Shown: positions 16,091 through 24,750 of the stretch, piece after piece | How the letters are laid out: each line of letters starts with the position of its first letter | Numbering within the stretch: position 1 is the first letter of the stretch | NCBI RefSeq assembly: GCF_047238185.1 | Contig: NZ_JBDFMI010000001.1 | Span: 2,418,001 to 2,482,000, forward strand | Reading direction: 5' to 3' | DNA length: 64,000 bases | From: Bacillus_AD sp047238185 | GTDB lineage: Bacteria; Bacillota; Bacilli; Bacillales; DSM-1321 | Notes under the pieces: generated by a model | The model's database searches: none | What the model saw: the letters and a program-made list of their open reading frames with translations, nothing else | Told to the model about the DNA's origin: nothing | Position numbers and translations under genes: made by a program

Positions 16091-17500
16091 TTATTTTACG
16101 ATATGGATTGGCGCACCAAGAGCAACTTCTGCTGCTTCCATTGTAATTTCACCTAAAGTTGGGTGAGCATGGATCGTCATAGCAATATCTTCCGCTGTCA
16201 TGCCAGCTTCAATTGCCAGGCCAAGTTCAGCAATCATATCTGATGCTCCTGCTCCAGCAATTTGAGCGCCGATTACTAGGCCATCTTCTTTACGTGTAAC
16301 AAGTTTCATGAAACCATCTGTTTCATTCAATGATAGTGCACGGCCGTTAGCAGCAAATGGGAATTTGCCTGCTACGATTTCCAAGCCTTCATCTTTAGCT
16401 TGTTGTTCTGTGTATCCTACAGAAGCCAATTCAGGCTCAGAGAATACTACTGCAGGAATCGCTAGATAATCAATTTCTGAAGTATGGCCAGAGATTGCTT
16501 CAGCAGCAATTTTTCCTTCGTAAGAAGCTTTATGGGCAAGAGGAGGTCCAGCCACGATATCACCGATCGCATAGATATTTTTAACACTAGTACGGCATTG
16601 CTTATCGATTTCGACCAAGCCTCTTTCAGAAAGCTTAATACCTACTTGCTCGAGGCCGATTTCTTGTGTATTTGGTTTTCTTCCAACTGTAACCAATACA
16701 TAATCAGCTTCAACAGATTTTTCTTCGCCTTTTACTTCGTATTTTACGACAACCTTATCAGCTGTTTCTTCAACGCCTTTAGCCATCGCTTTTGTTTCAA
16801 TTGTAACGCCTTTCTTCTTCAGATTGCGTTTAACTAATGCTGACATTTGTTTTTCAAAACCGTTCAGGATTTCTTCAGTTCCCTCAAGAATAGTTACTTC
16901 AGTACCGAAGTTAGCATAAGCTCCACCTAGCTCAGTACCGATATATCCTCCACCGATAACAACCATTGACTTAGGAAGCTCTTCCAGGTTCAATGCGCCA
17001 GTTGAATCGATGACACGCTTAGAATATTTAAATGCAGGAATTTCAATCGGTGTTGATCCAGTAGCTAAAATAGCATTTTTGAATGTATACGTTTGGGCAG
17101 AATTTTCATCCATTACACGGATTGTATGTTCATCCACGAAATAAGCCTCGCCGTAAACAACATCGATTTTATTTCCTTTTAATAGGCCAGCTACACCGCC
17201 AGTCAATTTCTTTACTACGCCGGATTTGAAAGCTTGTACCTTTGAAAAGTCAATTTTTACATTTTCAGCTGTAATTCCCATATCCGCTGAATGCATAGCA
17301 TGCTCATAACGGTGGCCAGCAGAAATCAATGCTTTTGAAGGAATACATCCAACGTTTAAGCAAACACCGCCAAGAGTTGCCTTTTCTACTACTGTTACTT
17401 TTTGTCCCAGTTGGGCTGCACGGATAGCAGCAACGTATCCGCCAGGGCCCCCACCAATTACGAGAGTATCTGTTTCAATCGGGAAATCTCCTACAACCAT
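16091..17500 (-). CDS. pdhD: Dihydrolipoyl dehydrogenase, E3 of pyruvate dehydrogenase
   Basis: FAD flavoprotein that reoxidises E2 dihydrolipoamide with NAD+. The 469 residues are full length. FAD-binding VIGGGPGGYVAAIRAAQLG starts near residue 14, the redox disulfide GGVCLNVGCIPSKAL near 44, the NAD Rossmann motif VIGGGYIGTELGGAYANFG near 180 and the catalytic His-Glu pair HAHPTLGE near the C-terminus. Last gene of pdhABCD, four bases after pdhC, so translationally close. It may also serve other 2-oxo acid dehydrogenases. Confidence 0.97.
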   Translation of the reverse strand: MVVGDFPIETDTLVIGGGPGGYVAAIRAAQLGQKVTVVEKATLGGVCLNVGCIPSKALISAGHRYEHAMHSADMGITAENVKIDFSKVQAFKSGVVKKLTGGVAGLLKGNKIDVVYGEAYFVDEHTIRVMDENSAQTYTFKNAILATGSTPIEIPAFKYSKRVIDSTGALNLEELPKSMVVIGGGYIGTELGGAYANFGTEVTILEGTEEILNGFEKQMSALVKRNLKKKGVTIETKAMAKGVEETADKVVVKYEVKGEEKSVEADYVLVTVGRKPNTQEIGLEQVGIKLSERGLVEIDKQCRTSVKNIYAIGDIVAGPPLAHKASYEGKIAAEAISGHTSEIDYLAIPAVVFSEPELASVGYTEQQAKDEGLEIVAGKFPFAANGRALSLNETDGFMKLVTRKEDGLVIGAQIAGAGASDMIAELGLAIEAGMTAEDIAMTIHAHPTLGEITMEAAEVALGAPIHIVK

Positions 17501-17504
17501 CTTT

Positions 17505-18842
17505 TTACGCCTCCATTAATAGTAGTTCTGGATCGTTCAACAAACGTTTAATATGATTTAACGCATTTTGAGCTGTCGCTCCGTCAATGATACGGTGATC
17601 AAAGCTCAACGAAAGTGCTAATACAGGAGCAGCAACAATTTCTCCATCACGTACGATTGCTTTTTCTGCGATTCGGCCAATACCTAAGATGGCAACTTCT
17701 GGATGATTGATGACTGGAGTGAACCACTGTCCGCCCGCGCTACCGATGTTTGTAATTGTGCAAGAAGCGCCTTTCATTTCGTTCGGAGCTAACTTGCCTT
17801 CACGTGCTTTACCTGCAAGTTCATTGATTTCATCTGAGATGTTAAAAACAGATTTACGATCCGCATTTTTCACTACAGGAACCAATAGCCCTTTTTCTGT
17901 ATCGGCAGCAATTCCGATATTGTAATAGTGCTTTTGAACGATTTCACTCTTTTCATCATCGATTGATGTATTCAAAGTAGGGAATTCTCGCAATGCACTT
18001 GTTAAAGCTTTAACGACATACGGCAAGAAAGTAAGCTTGATTCCTTTTTCTGCAGCAATCGCCTTGAACTTTTTACGATGGTCGACAAGTTTTGTCACAT
18101 CGATTTCATCCATAAGAGTCACGTGAGGGGCCGTATGCTTAGAGTTTACCATAGCTTTCGCAATTGCCTTACGGATGCCGCTCATTTTTTCGCGTGTTTC
18201 TGGGAATTCTCCTTCCGGAACCACTGGAGCTGCTGCAGGTGCTGTTGAAGTTTCTTCAACCGGCGCCGCTTCTTCCGCTTGTGCAGCAGAGGCAGTTGCT
18301 TGGCCTCCGTTTAGGAACGCATCGATATCGCTCTTCAATACACGGCCATGATCTCCACTTCCAGTTACCTGCGCGATAGTAACACCTTTTTCACGGGCAT
18401 ATTTCCGCACAGAAGGCATTGCGATCACACGTTTATTCGATTCTTTGGATTCAGCTTGGGCACCAGCGCCAGTTTCTTCTTTCGCCGCTGGTTTTTCAGC
18501 CTGTTCTTTCTCCACTTTTTGTCCAGCTTCCGCAGTGGATTGAACTTGGGCTTCAGTCTTGCTTTCTTCTTCATGCTCTCCCTTGAATGAAAGATCCTCA
18601 TATCCCGGAGCATCAAACGTAACAAGAACATCTCCAACGACAGCAACTGTTCCTTCTGAAACATGGACTTCTTCTACAGTTCCTTCTACCGGTGATGGAA
18701 TTTCAACAACTGCTTTATCATTTTGGACCTCACAAAGCACGTCGTCCTCCTGCACTTTATCACCTGGCTTAATAAACCATTTTACAATTTCACCTTCATG
18801 GATACCTTCACCGATATCTGGCAATTTAAATTTAAATGACAC
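17505..18842 (-). CDS. pdhC: Dihydrolipoyl acetyltransferase, E2 of pyruvate dehydrogenase
   Basis: Core acyltransferase of 445 residues. One N-terminal lipoyl domain carries lysine 43 in NDKAVVEIPSP. A Glu/Ala-rich flexible linker precedes the peripheral-subunit-binding domain (MPSVRKYAREKGVTIAQV near residue 140). A second Ala/Pro linker is followed by the catalytic CAT domain ending in SLSFDHRIIDGA, with the active-site His. A single lipoyl domain is typical of Bacillus E2. SD AGGAGG precedes the ATG. It is separated from pdhB by 115 bp carrying a hairpin. Confidence 0.97.
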   Translation of the reverse strand: MSFKFKLPDIGEGIHEGEIVKWFIKPGDKVQEDDVLCEVQNDKAVVEIPSPVEGTVEEVHVSEGTVAVVGDVLVTFDAPGYEDLSFKGEHEEESKTEAQVQSTAEAGQKVEKEQAEKPAAKEETGAGAQAESKESNKRVIAMPSVRKYAREKGVTIAQVTGSGDHGRVLKSDIDAFLNGGQATASAAQAEEAAPVEETSTAPAAAPVVPEGEFPETREKMSGIRKAIAKAMVNSKHTAPHVTLMDEIDVTKLVDHRKKFKAIAAEKGIKLTFLPYVVKALTSALREFPTLNTSIDDEKSEIVQKHYYNIGIAADTEKGLLVPVVKNADRKSVFNISDEINELAGKAREGKLAPNEMKGASCTITNIGSAGGQWFTPVINHPEVAILGIGRIAEKAIVRDGEIVAAPVLALSLSFDHRIIDGATAQNALNHIKRLLNDPELLLMEA

Positions 18843-18912
18843 GTAATCCGACCTCCTATTAGTTCAGTTTCATTCCTGGCATTCCTAAGGAAAAAAACAT
18901 GGTGCAATGGGT

Positions 18913-18939
18913 GATCGCCTGCCTTGCAAGCAGACGATC
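18913..18939 (-). other. Hairpin in the pdhB-pdhC spacer
   Basis: GATCGCCTGC pairs with GCAGACGATC (one mismatch) around a 7-base loop inside the operon. No T-tract follows on the minus strand, so it is more likely an mRNA processing or stability element than a terminator. Confidence 0.45.
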
Positions 18940-18957
18940 CATTCATTAGTTGTTTTA

Positions 18958-19935
18958 TTAGAAATTCAAGACTTTATTAGCTGTTTCAATAATATCCTTA
19001 AAGTTAGGCAGCCAAACTTGTTCTGCTTGAGAGAATGGGAAAACAGTATCTGCAGCAGTCACACGCATAACAGGTGCTTCAAGGCTTAGGATTGCACGAT
19101 CATTGATTTCTGCCACAACATTGGCAGCAATACCTGCTTGTTTTTGAGCTTCTTGAACGACCATAGCTCTACCAGTTTTCTCAACAGATGCAATAATTGT
19201 TTCGATATCTAACGGGCTCACTGTACGTAAATCAATTACTTCTGCAGAAACGCCATCTTTTTCCAATTCATCAGCAGCCTTAAGGGCTTCATGGACCATT
19301 GCTCCATATGAAATGATCGTAAGATCTGTACCTTCACGTTTAACATCTGCTTTACCTAGCGGAATTGTATATTCGCCTTCAGGCACTTCTTGGCGGAATG
19401 AACGGTACAACTTCATATGTTCCACAAAAATGACAGGGTCATTATCTCTGATGGAAGAAATCAAAAGCCCTTTCGCATCATAAGGAGTGGAAGGAATAAC
19501 AACTTTCACACCTGGTTGCTGAGCCATCAAACCTTCAAGGCTGTCAGCATGCATTTCAGGAGTGTGTACGCCGCCGCCGAAAGGTGTACGGATCGTCACC
19601 GGCGAATGGTATCTGCCGCCAGAGCGATAACGCATACGGGCCATTTGGCCGGAAATGCTGTCCATGATTTCATAAATAAAACCAAAGAATTGCAATTCAG
19701 GAACCGGACGGAACCCTTGTAATCCTAAACCGATTGCCAAGCCGCCGATACCGGATTCTGCAAGTGGAGTATCGAAAACGCGATCCTCGCCGAATTCTTT
19801 TTGAAGACCTTCAGTTGCACGGAAAACACCGCCGTTTTTACCAACATCTTCACCAAAGATCAATACTTTTTCATCGTTGCGCATTTCCACGCGCAATGCG
19901 TCTGTGATTGCTTGAATCATTGTTAATTGAGCCAT
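18958..19935 (-). CDS. pdhB: Pyruvate dehydrogenase E1 beta subunit
   Basis: Thiamine-diphosphate-dependent E1 beta of 325 residues, pairing with PdhA in an alpha2beta2 E1. Typical stretches are LIFGEDVGKNGGVFRATEGL near residue 24, FDTPLAESGIGGLAIGLGLQ near 53 and RTPFGGGVHTPEMHADSLEG near 118. Starts three bases after pdhA stops, implying translational coupling. Length and order are as in B. subtilis. Confidence 0.97.
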   Translation of the reverse strand: MAQLTMIQAITDALRVEMRNDEKVLIFGEDVGKNGGVFRATEGLQKEFGEDRVFDTPLAESGIGGLAIGLGLQGFRPVPELQFFGFIYEIMDSISGQMARMRYRSGGRYHSPVTIRTPFGGGVHTPEMHADSLEGLMAQQPGVKVVIPSTPYDAKGLLISSIRDNDPVIFVEHMKLYRSFRQEVPEGEYTIPLGKADVKREGTDLTIISYGAMVHEALKAADELEKDGVSAEVIDLRTVSPLDIETIIASVEKTGRAMVVQEAQKQAGIAANVVAEINDRAILSLEAPVMRVTAADTVFPFSQAEQVWLPNFKDIIETANKVLNF

Positions 19936-19938
19936 CGC

Positions 19939-21054
19939 TTACTTCGACTCCTTTTCTTTATAGATTTCGTACTGTTCTTTCACGTTTACAGGCATTTCTT
20001 CATACATAATATTCAATAGGTCAGATACTTTTTGTTTTGGGGTAGCATCCGCTTTTTTGATTGCGTCTTTAATTTCTTCTTTTGCGCGTTCAATAACAGC
20101 TGCTTCTGTTTCTTCATTCCAGATACCTTTGTTTTCAAGGTATTTACGGAAACGGATTAAAGGATCTTTCAGTTCCCACTCATTATCGATATCAGAAGTA
20201 CGGTATCGAGTCGGATCGTCACCAGCCATTGTATGCGGTCCATAACGGTATGTTAGAGTTTCAATCAATGTAGGGCCTTCACCGTTAATAGCGCGCTCAC
20301 GAGCATCTTTAACAGCTGCGTATACAGCCAAGACGTCCATTCCATCTACCTGGATGCCAGGGATACCAGCAGCAACCGCTTTTTGTGCAATTGATTTAGC
20401 TGCCGATTGCTTTTCTACAGGTGTAGAAATAGCATAACGATTGTTTTGGACAACAAAGATTGCAGGAGCCTTGAAAGCACCGGCAAAGTTGATTCCTTCA
20501 TAGAAATCCCCTTGTGATGCTCCGCCGTCGCCTGTATACGTAATAGCAACAGATTTTGCATTATTCTTCTTCATGCCCAAAGCAACACCTGCGCATTGGA
20601 TATATTGGGCGCCAATAATGATTTGAGGTGAAATGACATTTACTCCCTCAGGAATTTTATTGCCTTCGAAGTGGCCTCTTGAGAACAAGAATGCTTGGTG
20701 TAAAGGAAGTCCGTGCCATACGATTTGCGGAACATCACGATAACCTGGAAGAATGAAATCTTCCTTTTCCAACGCAAATTGCGAACCAAGCTGTGAAGCT
20801 TCCTGACCTGCTGTAGGAGCATAGAATCCTAAGCGGCCTTGTCGGTTCAATGAAATGGAGCGTTGGTCAAGAACGCGTGTATACACCATTCTTGTCATCA
20901 ATTCTTTTAGTTGTTCATCAGTTAAATCAGGCATTGCATCTTTATTAACAACTTCTCCCTCTTCGTTCAAAATTTGAAGGGTTTGAAATTGGTCTTTAAT
21001 TGCCTCCATTTGCTTATTAACATCAAATAAGGCTTTAGCTTTTTTAGCAGCCAT
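19939..21054 (-). CDS. pdhA: Pyruvate dehydrogenase E1 alpha subunit
   Basis: E1 alpha of 371 residues, binding ThDP through the GDG...NN motif (YTGDGGASQGDFYEG near residue 173, VVQNNRYAIS after it). The active-site phospholoop YGPHTMAGDDPTRYR is in the last third. The ATG at 21054 (MAAKKAK) is chosen over the GTG three codons upstream because GAGG lies eight bases before it, giving exactly the B. subtilis length. First gene of the operon, with an unusually long untranslated or regulatory region upstream. Confidence 0.96.
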   Translation of the reverse strand: MAAKKAKALFDVNKQMEAIKDQFQTLQILNEEGEVVNKDAMPDLTDEQLKELMTRMVYTRVLDQRSISLNRQGRLGFYAPTAGQEASQLGSQFALEKEDFILPGYRDVPQIVWHGLPLHQAFLFSRGHFEGNKIPEGVNVISPQIIIGAQYIQCAGVALGMKKNNAKSVAITYTGDGGASQGDFYEGINFAGAFKAPAIFVVQNNRYAISTPVEKQSAAKSIAQKAVAAGIPGIQVDGMDVLAVYAAVKDARERAINGEGPTLIETLTYRYGPHTMAGDDPTRYRTSDIDNEWELKDPLIRFRKYLENKGIWNEETEAAVIERAKEEIKDAIKKADATPKQKVSDLLNIMYEEMPVNVKEQYEIYKEKESK

Positions 21055-21452
21055 TCTTTTCACCTCATCCTTTCCTATATTAAAGGGTTCATAATTTAAT
21101 TACTAAACACCATGTCCATATTCAAGCTATGAAAAAAACAGAAAGAAAACATTTTTTGTCAATGTCCTTCTTCCCTTATTTGGCTAGAATAAAAACACAC
21201 AAAGGTTTAACGTTGCTAACATTTTATACTGTATCAATAAAAAATACAATACAAATATAACAATACATCTTCCATTTAGTAGTCTACAATACATATACGG
21301 ACCCCGTCAAACGAAACGCATCGCTTTAATATCAATACTTTTTCCTCATTTCAACAATTACAACATCTTTAACGTGTTTTCTCTGTTATATAATATAAAA
21401 ACCACCTGTACTATAAAAAGTAAACTTTTTGTGAAAAAATATTTTACCAAAT

Positions 21453-21466
21453 TGTAAACACTTACA
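21453..21466. promoter_or_regulatory. cre-like palindrome upstream of pdhA
   Basis: TGTAAACACTTACA is palindromic at its ends (TGTAA/TTACA) and differs from the CcpA cre consensus only at the central G. No direct evidence of binding. Confidence 0.35.
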
Positions 21467-21518
21467 AAATCGCGTTTTAATACTTCAAAGACGATTTTAC
21501 ACGATTGTGATAGTGGAA

Positions 21519-21532
21519 TGAAAACGCTTTAT
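21519..21532. promoter_or_regulatory. Second cre-like site upstream of pdhA
   Basis: TGAAAACGCTTTAT has one mismatch to the cre consensus at position 13 and lies 53 bp from the first cre-like site. Confidence 0.35.
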
Positions 21533-21632
21533 TATATTTTTCTAATATAATAACTACAACCATTTCTTTCTCTTTCGCCTCTATTTTCGCTGCCCTACTC
21601 TTTTTTCTTCGGCTTTAGTTTTATTTGGACAC

Positions 21633-21664
21633 AAAAAAATCCCCCATTTCCAATCTGAGGGATT
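21633..21664 (-). terminator. Terminator of ykyA
   Basis: On the minus strand AATCCC pairs with GGGATT around a 15-base loop, followed by seven T. Confidence 0.7.
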
Positions 21665-21687
21665 CTCTTGATTCTATGCTTTTATAT

Positions 21688-22335
21688 TCAAGTTCCGGCA
21701 TCAAAAAAAGCATTTCTCGCTCGGATATAACCAAGGCTCTCACTGTTATATTCTTCATTCAGCCTTTTCACTTTTTTATATTGGTCATTTACCGTTTCAA
21801 TCGCATTCTGAAGTTCTGTAATAGATGTTTTGCTGCTATTGAACAATGTATATAAATGCTTGTCTGCCTTCACGCTCTTTTTATATGCCTGAATCAATTG
21901 CTCATGTATTGAGAAACGCCGATCCATTCTATCAAATACATTTTTCTCTTTCATATCCTTTTCGGAAGATTGATTGCTTATTTTCTTAACAGTATATTTT
22001 TCCCTTTCTCTTTTAGCTTTATCGACTATTTCCTTTTCTTGCGATATGGCCACTTTTCTTTCCAGCAAAGAATCATTCATCTTTCTGATTAAAAAATGAA
22101 TTTCCTTGTTTTGGTCAGGGTTCATTTTGATCAAGTCATGATAATAATCCCCTTCTGTTTTCTCTGCTTTGGTCAACTTTTTTTGGGGAATTTCAGCCTT
22201 CCGCATTATTCCGTCTATTTTCTTTATAGCCATTTCTGCATTAGAATCTTCTTCATTACCCAAAAAGGCTGCCATCAGTAGAATAGCCAGTGCACCAACC
22301 ATCGACAACAAGGCCAAAAGGGTTCTCTTTTTCAC
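21688..22335 (-). CDS. ykyA: YkyA-like putative cell-wall-associated protein
   Basis: About 215 residues: an N-terminal hydrophobic segment (TLLALLSMVGALAILLMAAF) then a highly charged, helical, Lys/Glu-rich domain (PF10368-type). B. subtilis ykyA sits at the same place, upstream of pdhA and next to the deformylase gene. The GTG at 22335 is preferred because AAAGG lies nine bases upstream; the longer ATG frames lack an SD. B. subtilis YkyA is predicted to be a lipoprotein, but no Cys is present here, so this copy looks membrane-anchored by an uncleaved segment. Function unknown. Confidence 0.7.
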   Translation of the reverse strand: MKKRTLLALLSMVGALAILLMAAFLGNEEDSNAEMAIKKIDGIMRKAEIPQKKLTKAEKTEGDYYHDLIKMNPDQNKEIHFLIRKMNDSLLERKVAISQEKEIVDKAKREREKYTVKKISNQSSEKDMKEKNVFDRMDRRFSIHEQLIQAYKKSVKADKHLYTLFNSSKTSITELQNAIETVNDQYKKVKRLNEEYNSESLGYIRARNAFFDAGT

Positions 22336-22645
22336 TTCCATCATCCTTTCAGAAAATAGAGGAGCCATCTTTCTATTTAACCTATGTTTATGCTATAGCG
22401 TTTATTAATAGACTATGATTTCTCCCTTTCACTCTGTGCCAGAGAAAGTTCATCCCTATAATATTGATTCATTTGCATGGATTTACTTTACCTAAAAGAT
22501 GCGGTAGTATTTTAATGTTAGAAGCATATCGAGGGGGCCGAACGGATTTTATCATTTTTCTCGAACTCTCATAAGCCAACAGGCATCCCCATACACTATC
22601 AGGAAAAGGGTAATTCCCTGTTATGAAAAATAGAGGTGGATATTC

Positions 22646-23197
22646 ATGATCACAATGAAAGATATCGTTTTAGAAGACCAGCCGGTCCTTCGGCAAGTCG
22701 CAAAAGAAGTTGCACTGCCAGCTACTGAAGAAGAAAAAAGCATAGCCCGCAGCATGCTTGAGTACTTGAAAAACAGCCAAAACAGAGAAATTGCTGAAAA
22801 ATATGGTTTACGGGCAGGAGTCGGCTTGGCAGCACCACAAATAAATGTCAGCAAACGCATAATCGCTGTCCATATCCGAGACACCCAAGATCATTTATAC
22901 AGCTATGCTCTTTTCAATCCGAAAATAATAAGCCACTCGGTTGAGAACTCCTATTTGGCTGGCGGAGAAGGGTGCCTATCTGTCGAAAGGCCTGTGCCTG
23001 GATTGGTCCCCCGCCATGCGCGTGTAACCGTAAAAGCGACCACAGTGGACGGAGAAGACATTAAGCTTCGCTTGAAAGGTATGCCAGCCATCGTCTTCCA
23101 GCATGAGATCGATCATTTAAACGGCATAATGTTCTATGACCATATCAACGAAAAGGACCCATTCGCACCGATACCGAATTCAACGGTTGTCGAATAA
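22646..23197 (+). CDS. def: Peptide deformylase
   Basis: Fe2+/Zn2+ hydrolase removing the N-formyl group from nascent peptides. The 183 residues are typical of the type II Gram-positive enzyme with its insertion. The three signatures are present: GVGLAAPQ near residue 58, EGCLSV with the metal Cys near 110, and QHEIDHLNG with the two metal His and catalytic Glu near 153. Ortholog of B. subtilis YkrB/DefB by position next to ykrA. SD GAGGTGG six bases before the ATG. Confidence 0.96.
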   Translation: MITMKDIVLEDQPVLRQVAKEVALPATEEEKSIARSMLEYLKNSQNREIAEKYGLRAGVGLAAPQINVSKRIIAVHIRDTQDHLYSYALFNPKIISHSVENSYLAGGEGCLSVERPVPGLVPRHARVTVKATTVDGEDIKLRLKGMPAIVFQHEIDHLNGIMFYDHINEKDPFAPIPNSTVVE

Positions 23198-23236
23198 AAA
23201 AAAGGAGAACACATTTGTAGTGTTCTCCTTTTTTTA
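23198..23236. terminator. Bidirectional terminator def / ykrA
   Basis: AAAAGGAGAACAC / GTGTTCTCCTTTT with a 7-base loop. Confidence 0.92.
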
Positions 23237-23238
23237 TA

Positions 23239-24009
23239 TTATAGTAACCCGATTTTCTTCAAGCCGTTCATTATTCCATCTTCATCAACAGGAGTGGTGA
23301 CTACGTCAGCATATTTCAGCAATTCTTTTTCCGCGTTGCCCATCGCCACACCGGTGCCGACTGTCTGAAGCATTTCTATATCATTGAGGCCGTCACCGAA
23401 GGCGTATACATCATCAATGTTGAATCCTGCACGCTCAATGAATTTTTGGATGCCAGCTGCCTTCGATCCCCCTTCAGGCAAAACATCCACACATATAGGA
23501 TGCCAGCGGATATAGCGAAAATCTGGGGAAATGCCTTCATAATTTTTCAGATCCGCTTCATTGACGTAAAGAAGAGATTGATAAATATCATTTCCCTTGA
23601 AAAAATGTTCATCGTTTTCTGGGTGCTCAAGCGCAAAAGACCCCATCGTTTCCTCAATATGTTCAGAGTATGGAACTGAGCTTTTCAAGGTATGTTCATT
23701 CATGAAGATCAACGGAACCTCTTTTTCTTTAGCTTTATCGAGAAGAAGCTGCAATTGATCTGTTTTTAACGGATTCCTGTAAATAACCTCATTTTCAAAT
23801 ACTACATACTGTCCATTGAAACTGACGAAAGAATCAATCCCGAGTTCTTCACGTATGTCCTCAAACATGAATGGAGCCCTCCCTGTTGCTATCGCAACAT
23901 AAATACCTTTATCCTGCAATTGCTTAATAGCTGTTTTAGTTGAAGCGGGCAATTGTTTATCATGATCAAGTAAAGTACCGTCTATGTCAAAAAATACGAT
24001 TTTTTTCAA
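23239..24009 (-). CDS. ykrA: YkrA, Cof-type HAD phosphatase
   Basis: HAD hydrolase of the Cof (IIB cap) subfamily, 256 residues from the TTG at 24009. Motif I FFDIDGTLLDHD carries the nucleophilic Asp, motif II is in IATGRAPFMFEDI, and motifs III-IV end in FGDGLNDIEML near residue 200. Substrates of this subfamily are sugar phosphates, nucleotides or flavin phosphates; the real one is unknown. The TTG is chosen because AAGGGA lies six bases before it, whereas the upstream ATG overlaps the SD. Convergent with def. Confidence 0.88.
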   Translation of the reverse strand: MKKIVFFDIDGTLLDHDKQLPASTKTAIKQLQDKGIYVAIATGRAPFMFEDIREELGIDSFVSFNGQYVVFENEVIYRNPLKTDQLQLLLDKAKEKEVPLIFMNEHTLKSSVPYSEHIEETMGSFALEHPENDEHFFKGNDIYQSLLYVNEADLKNYEGISPDFRYIRWHPICVDVLPEGGSKAAGIQKFIERAGFNIDDVYAFGDGLNDIEMLQTVGTGVAMGNAEKELLKYADVVTTPVDEDGIMNGLKKIGLL

Positions 24010-24264
24010 GTGATTTCCCTTCATTTCTATAATTGTAGTATAGTAAACACCTTTTCATTAAAAGTGTTGGCGGCTACAAAGTCAAGCAGCCCCCAGCATA
24101 AAAAGATATGGCCCTTTCAGAAAAAAGCTGCAATAAAGGGTGCTTTCATCCATATACTACCTATAAGACAAGCGTAGCAAACATAACTTCGCCAAAATAC
24201 TGTACAAAGACTTATTTACTTTCTTCAACTTTCGTTTACAATAATATTAAGGGAGTGATTCGCA

Positions 24265-24336
24265 ATGCTTAAAAAGCTGCGGAAAAAACTGCTAAAACAA
24301 TGGAAAGATATGTTGCGCAAGAAGACAATTGCATAA
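24265..24336 (+). CDS. 23-residue basic amphipathic peptide
   Basis: Short ORF between ykrA and rpoY: starts MLKKLRKKLLKQW and ends KKTIA, with eleven Lys/Arg in 23 residues and Leu/Trp on one helical face. SD GGGAG lies nine bases before the ATG and a terminator follows 14 bases after the stop. A plausible promoter (TTTACT, 16 bp, TACAAT) precedes it. I do not recognise a family. A membrane-active or RNA-binding peptide is possible, but no function is shown. Confidence 0.55.
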   Translation: MLKKLRKKLLKQWKDMLRKKTIA

Positions 24337-24350
24337 ATTTTTTCTATTAT

Positions 24351-24383
24351 AGCCCTTCAACACTTGCGAAGGGCTTGTTCTTT
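24351..24383 (+). terminator. Terminator of the 23-codon peptide gene
   Basis: AGCCCTTC / GAAGGGCT around a 9-base loop, followed by TGTTCTTTC. Confidence 0.7.
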
Positions 24384-24537
24384 CATGTAAAGTTTTCTAA
24401 AATACTACATAAAGGCAATACTATTTACTAAGCGGAATAAGCGATTAAAATTAGCATCATGTTGTAATACATGAAAATTATGCTGTTTTTATATATAATG
24501 GAATAAGCAATAAAATGGAATTAAGGAGCGAATTAGA

Positions 24538-24747
24538 ATGATTTACAAAGTATACTACCAAGACACAATGTTAGAGATTCCTGTACGTGAAAAAACGAAA
24601 ACAATGTTTGTACAATCCGAATCTGTGCTAAAGGTAAGAAGAAGCCTGAAAGATAAAAATTTGAATATCGAATATATCGGACCGGTTGAGGGAGCCTATT
24701 TAGAATATGAAAAACAAAACGAAGACTATAAAGTATTGGAGCTATAA
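24538..24747 (+). CDS. rpoY: RNA polymerase epsilon subunit (RpoY/YkzG)
   Basis: Small accessory subunit of Firmicutes RNA polymerase, 69 residues. Start MIYKVYYQDTMLEIPVREKT, core SLKDKNLNIEYIGPVEGAYL. Directly upstream of rnjA with a three-base gap, the conserved rpoY-rnjA pair. SD AAGGAGCG before the ATG. Confidence 0.95.
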   Translation: MIYKVYYQDTMLEIPVREKTKTMFVQSESVLKVRRSLKDKNLNIEYIGPVEGAYLEYEKQNEDYKVLEL

Positions 24748-24750
24748 TTT

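Larger units (their letters stand above)
21055..21636. other. Long pdhA upstream region
   Basis: About 580 AT-rich bases without a supported gene. A TATAAAAT near 21225-21232 (minus strand) could be a -10 box for pdhA, but no clear -35 sits at the right distance. Two cre-like sites lie 400-480 bases upstream of pdhA and are listed separately. Confidence 0.45.
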
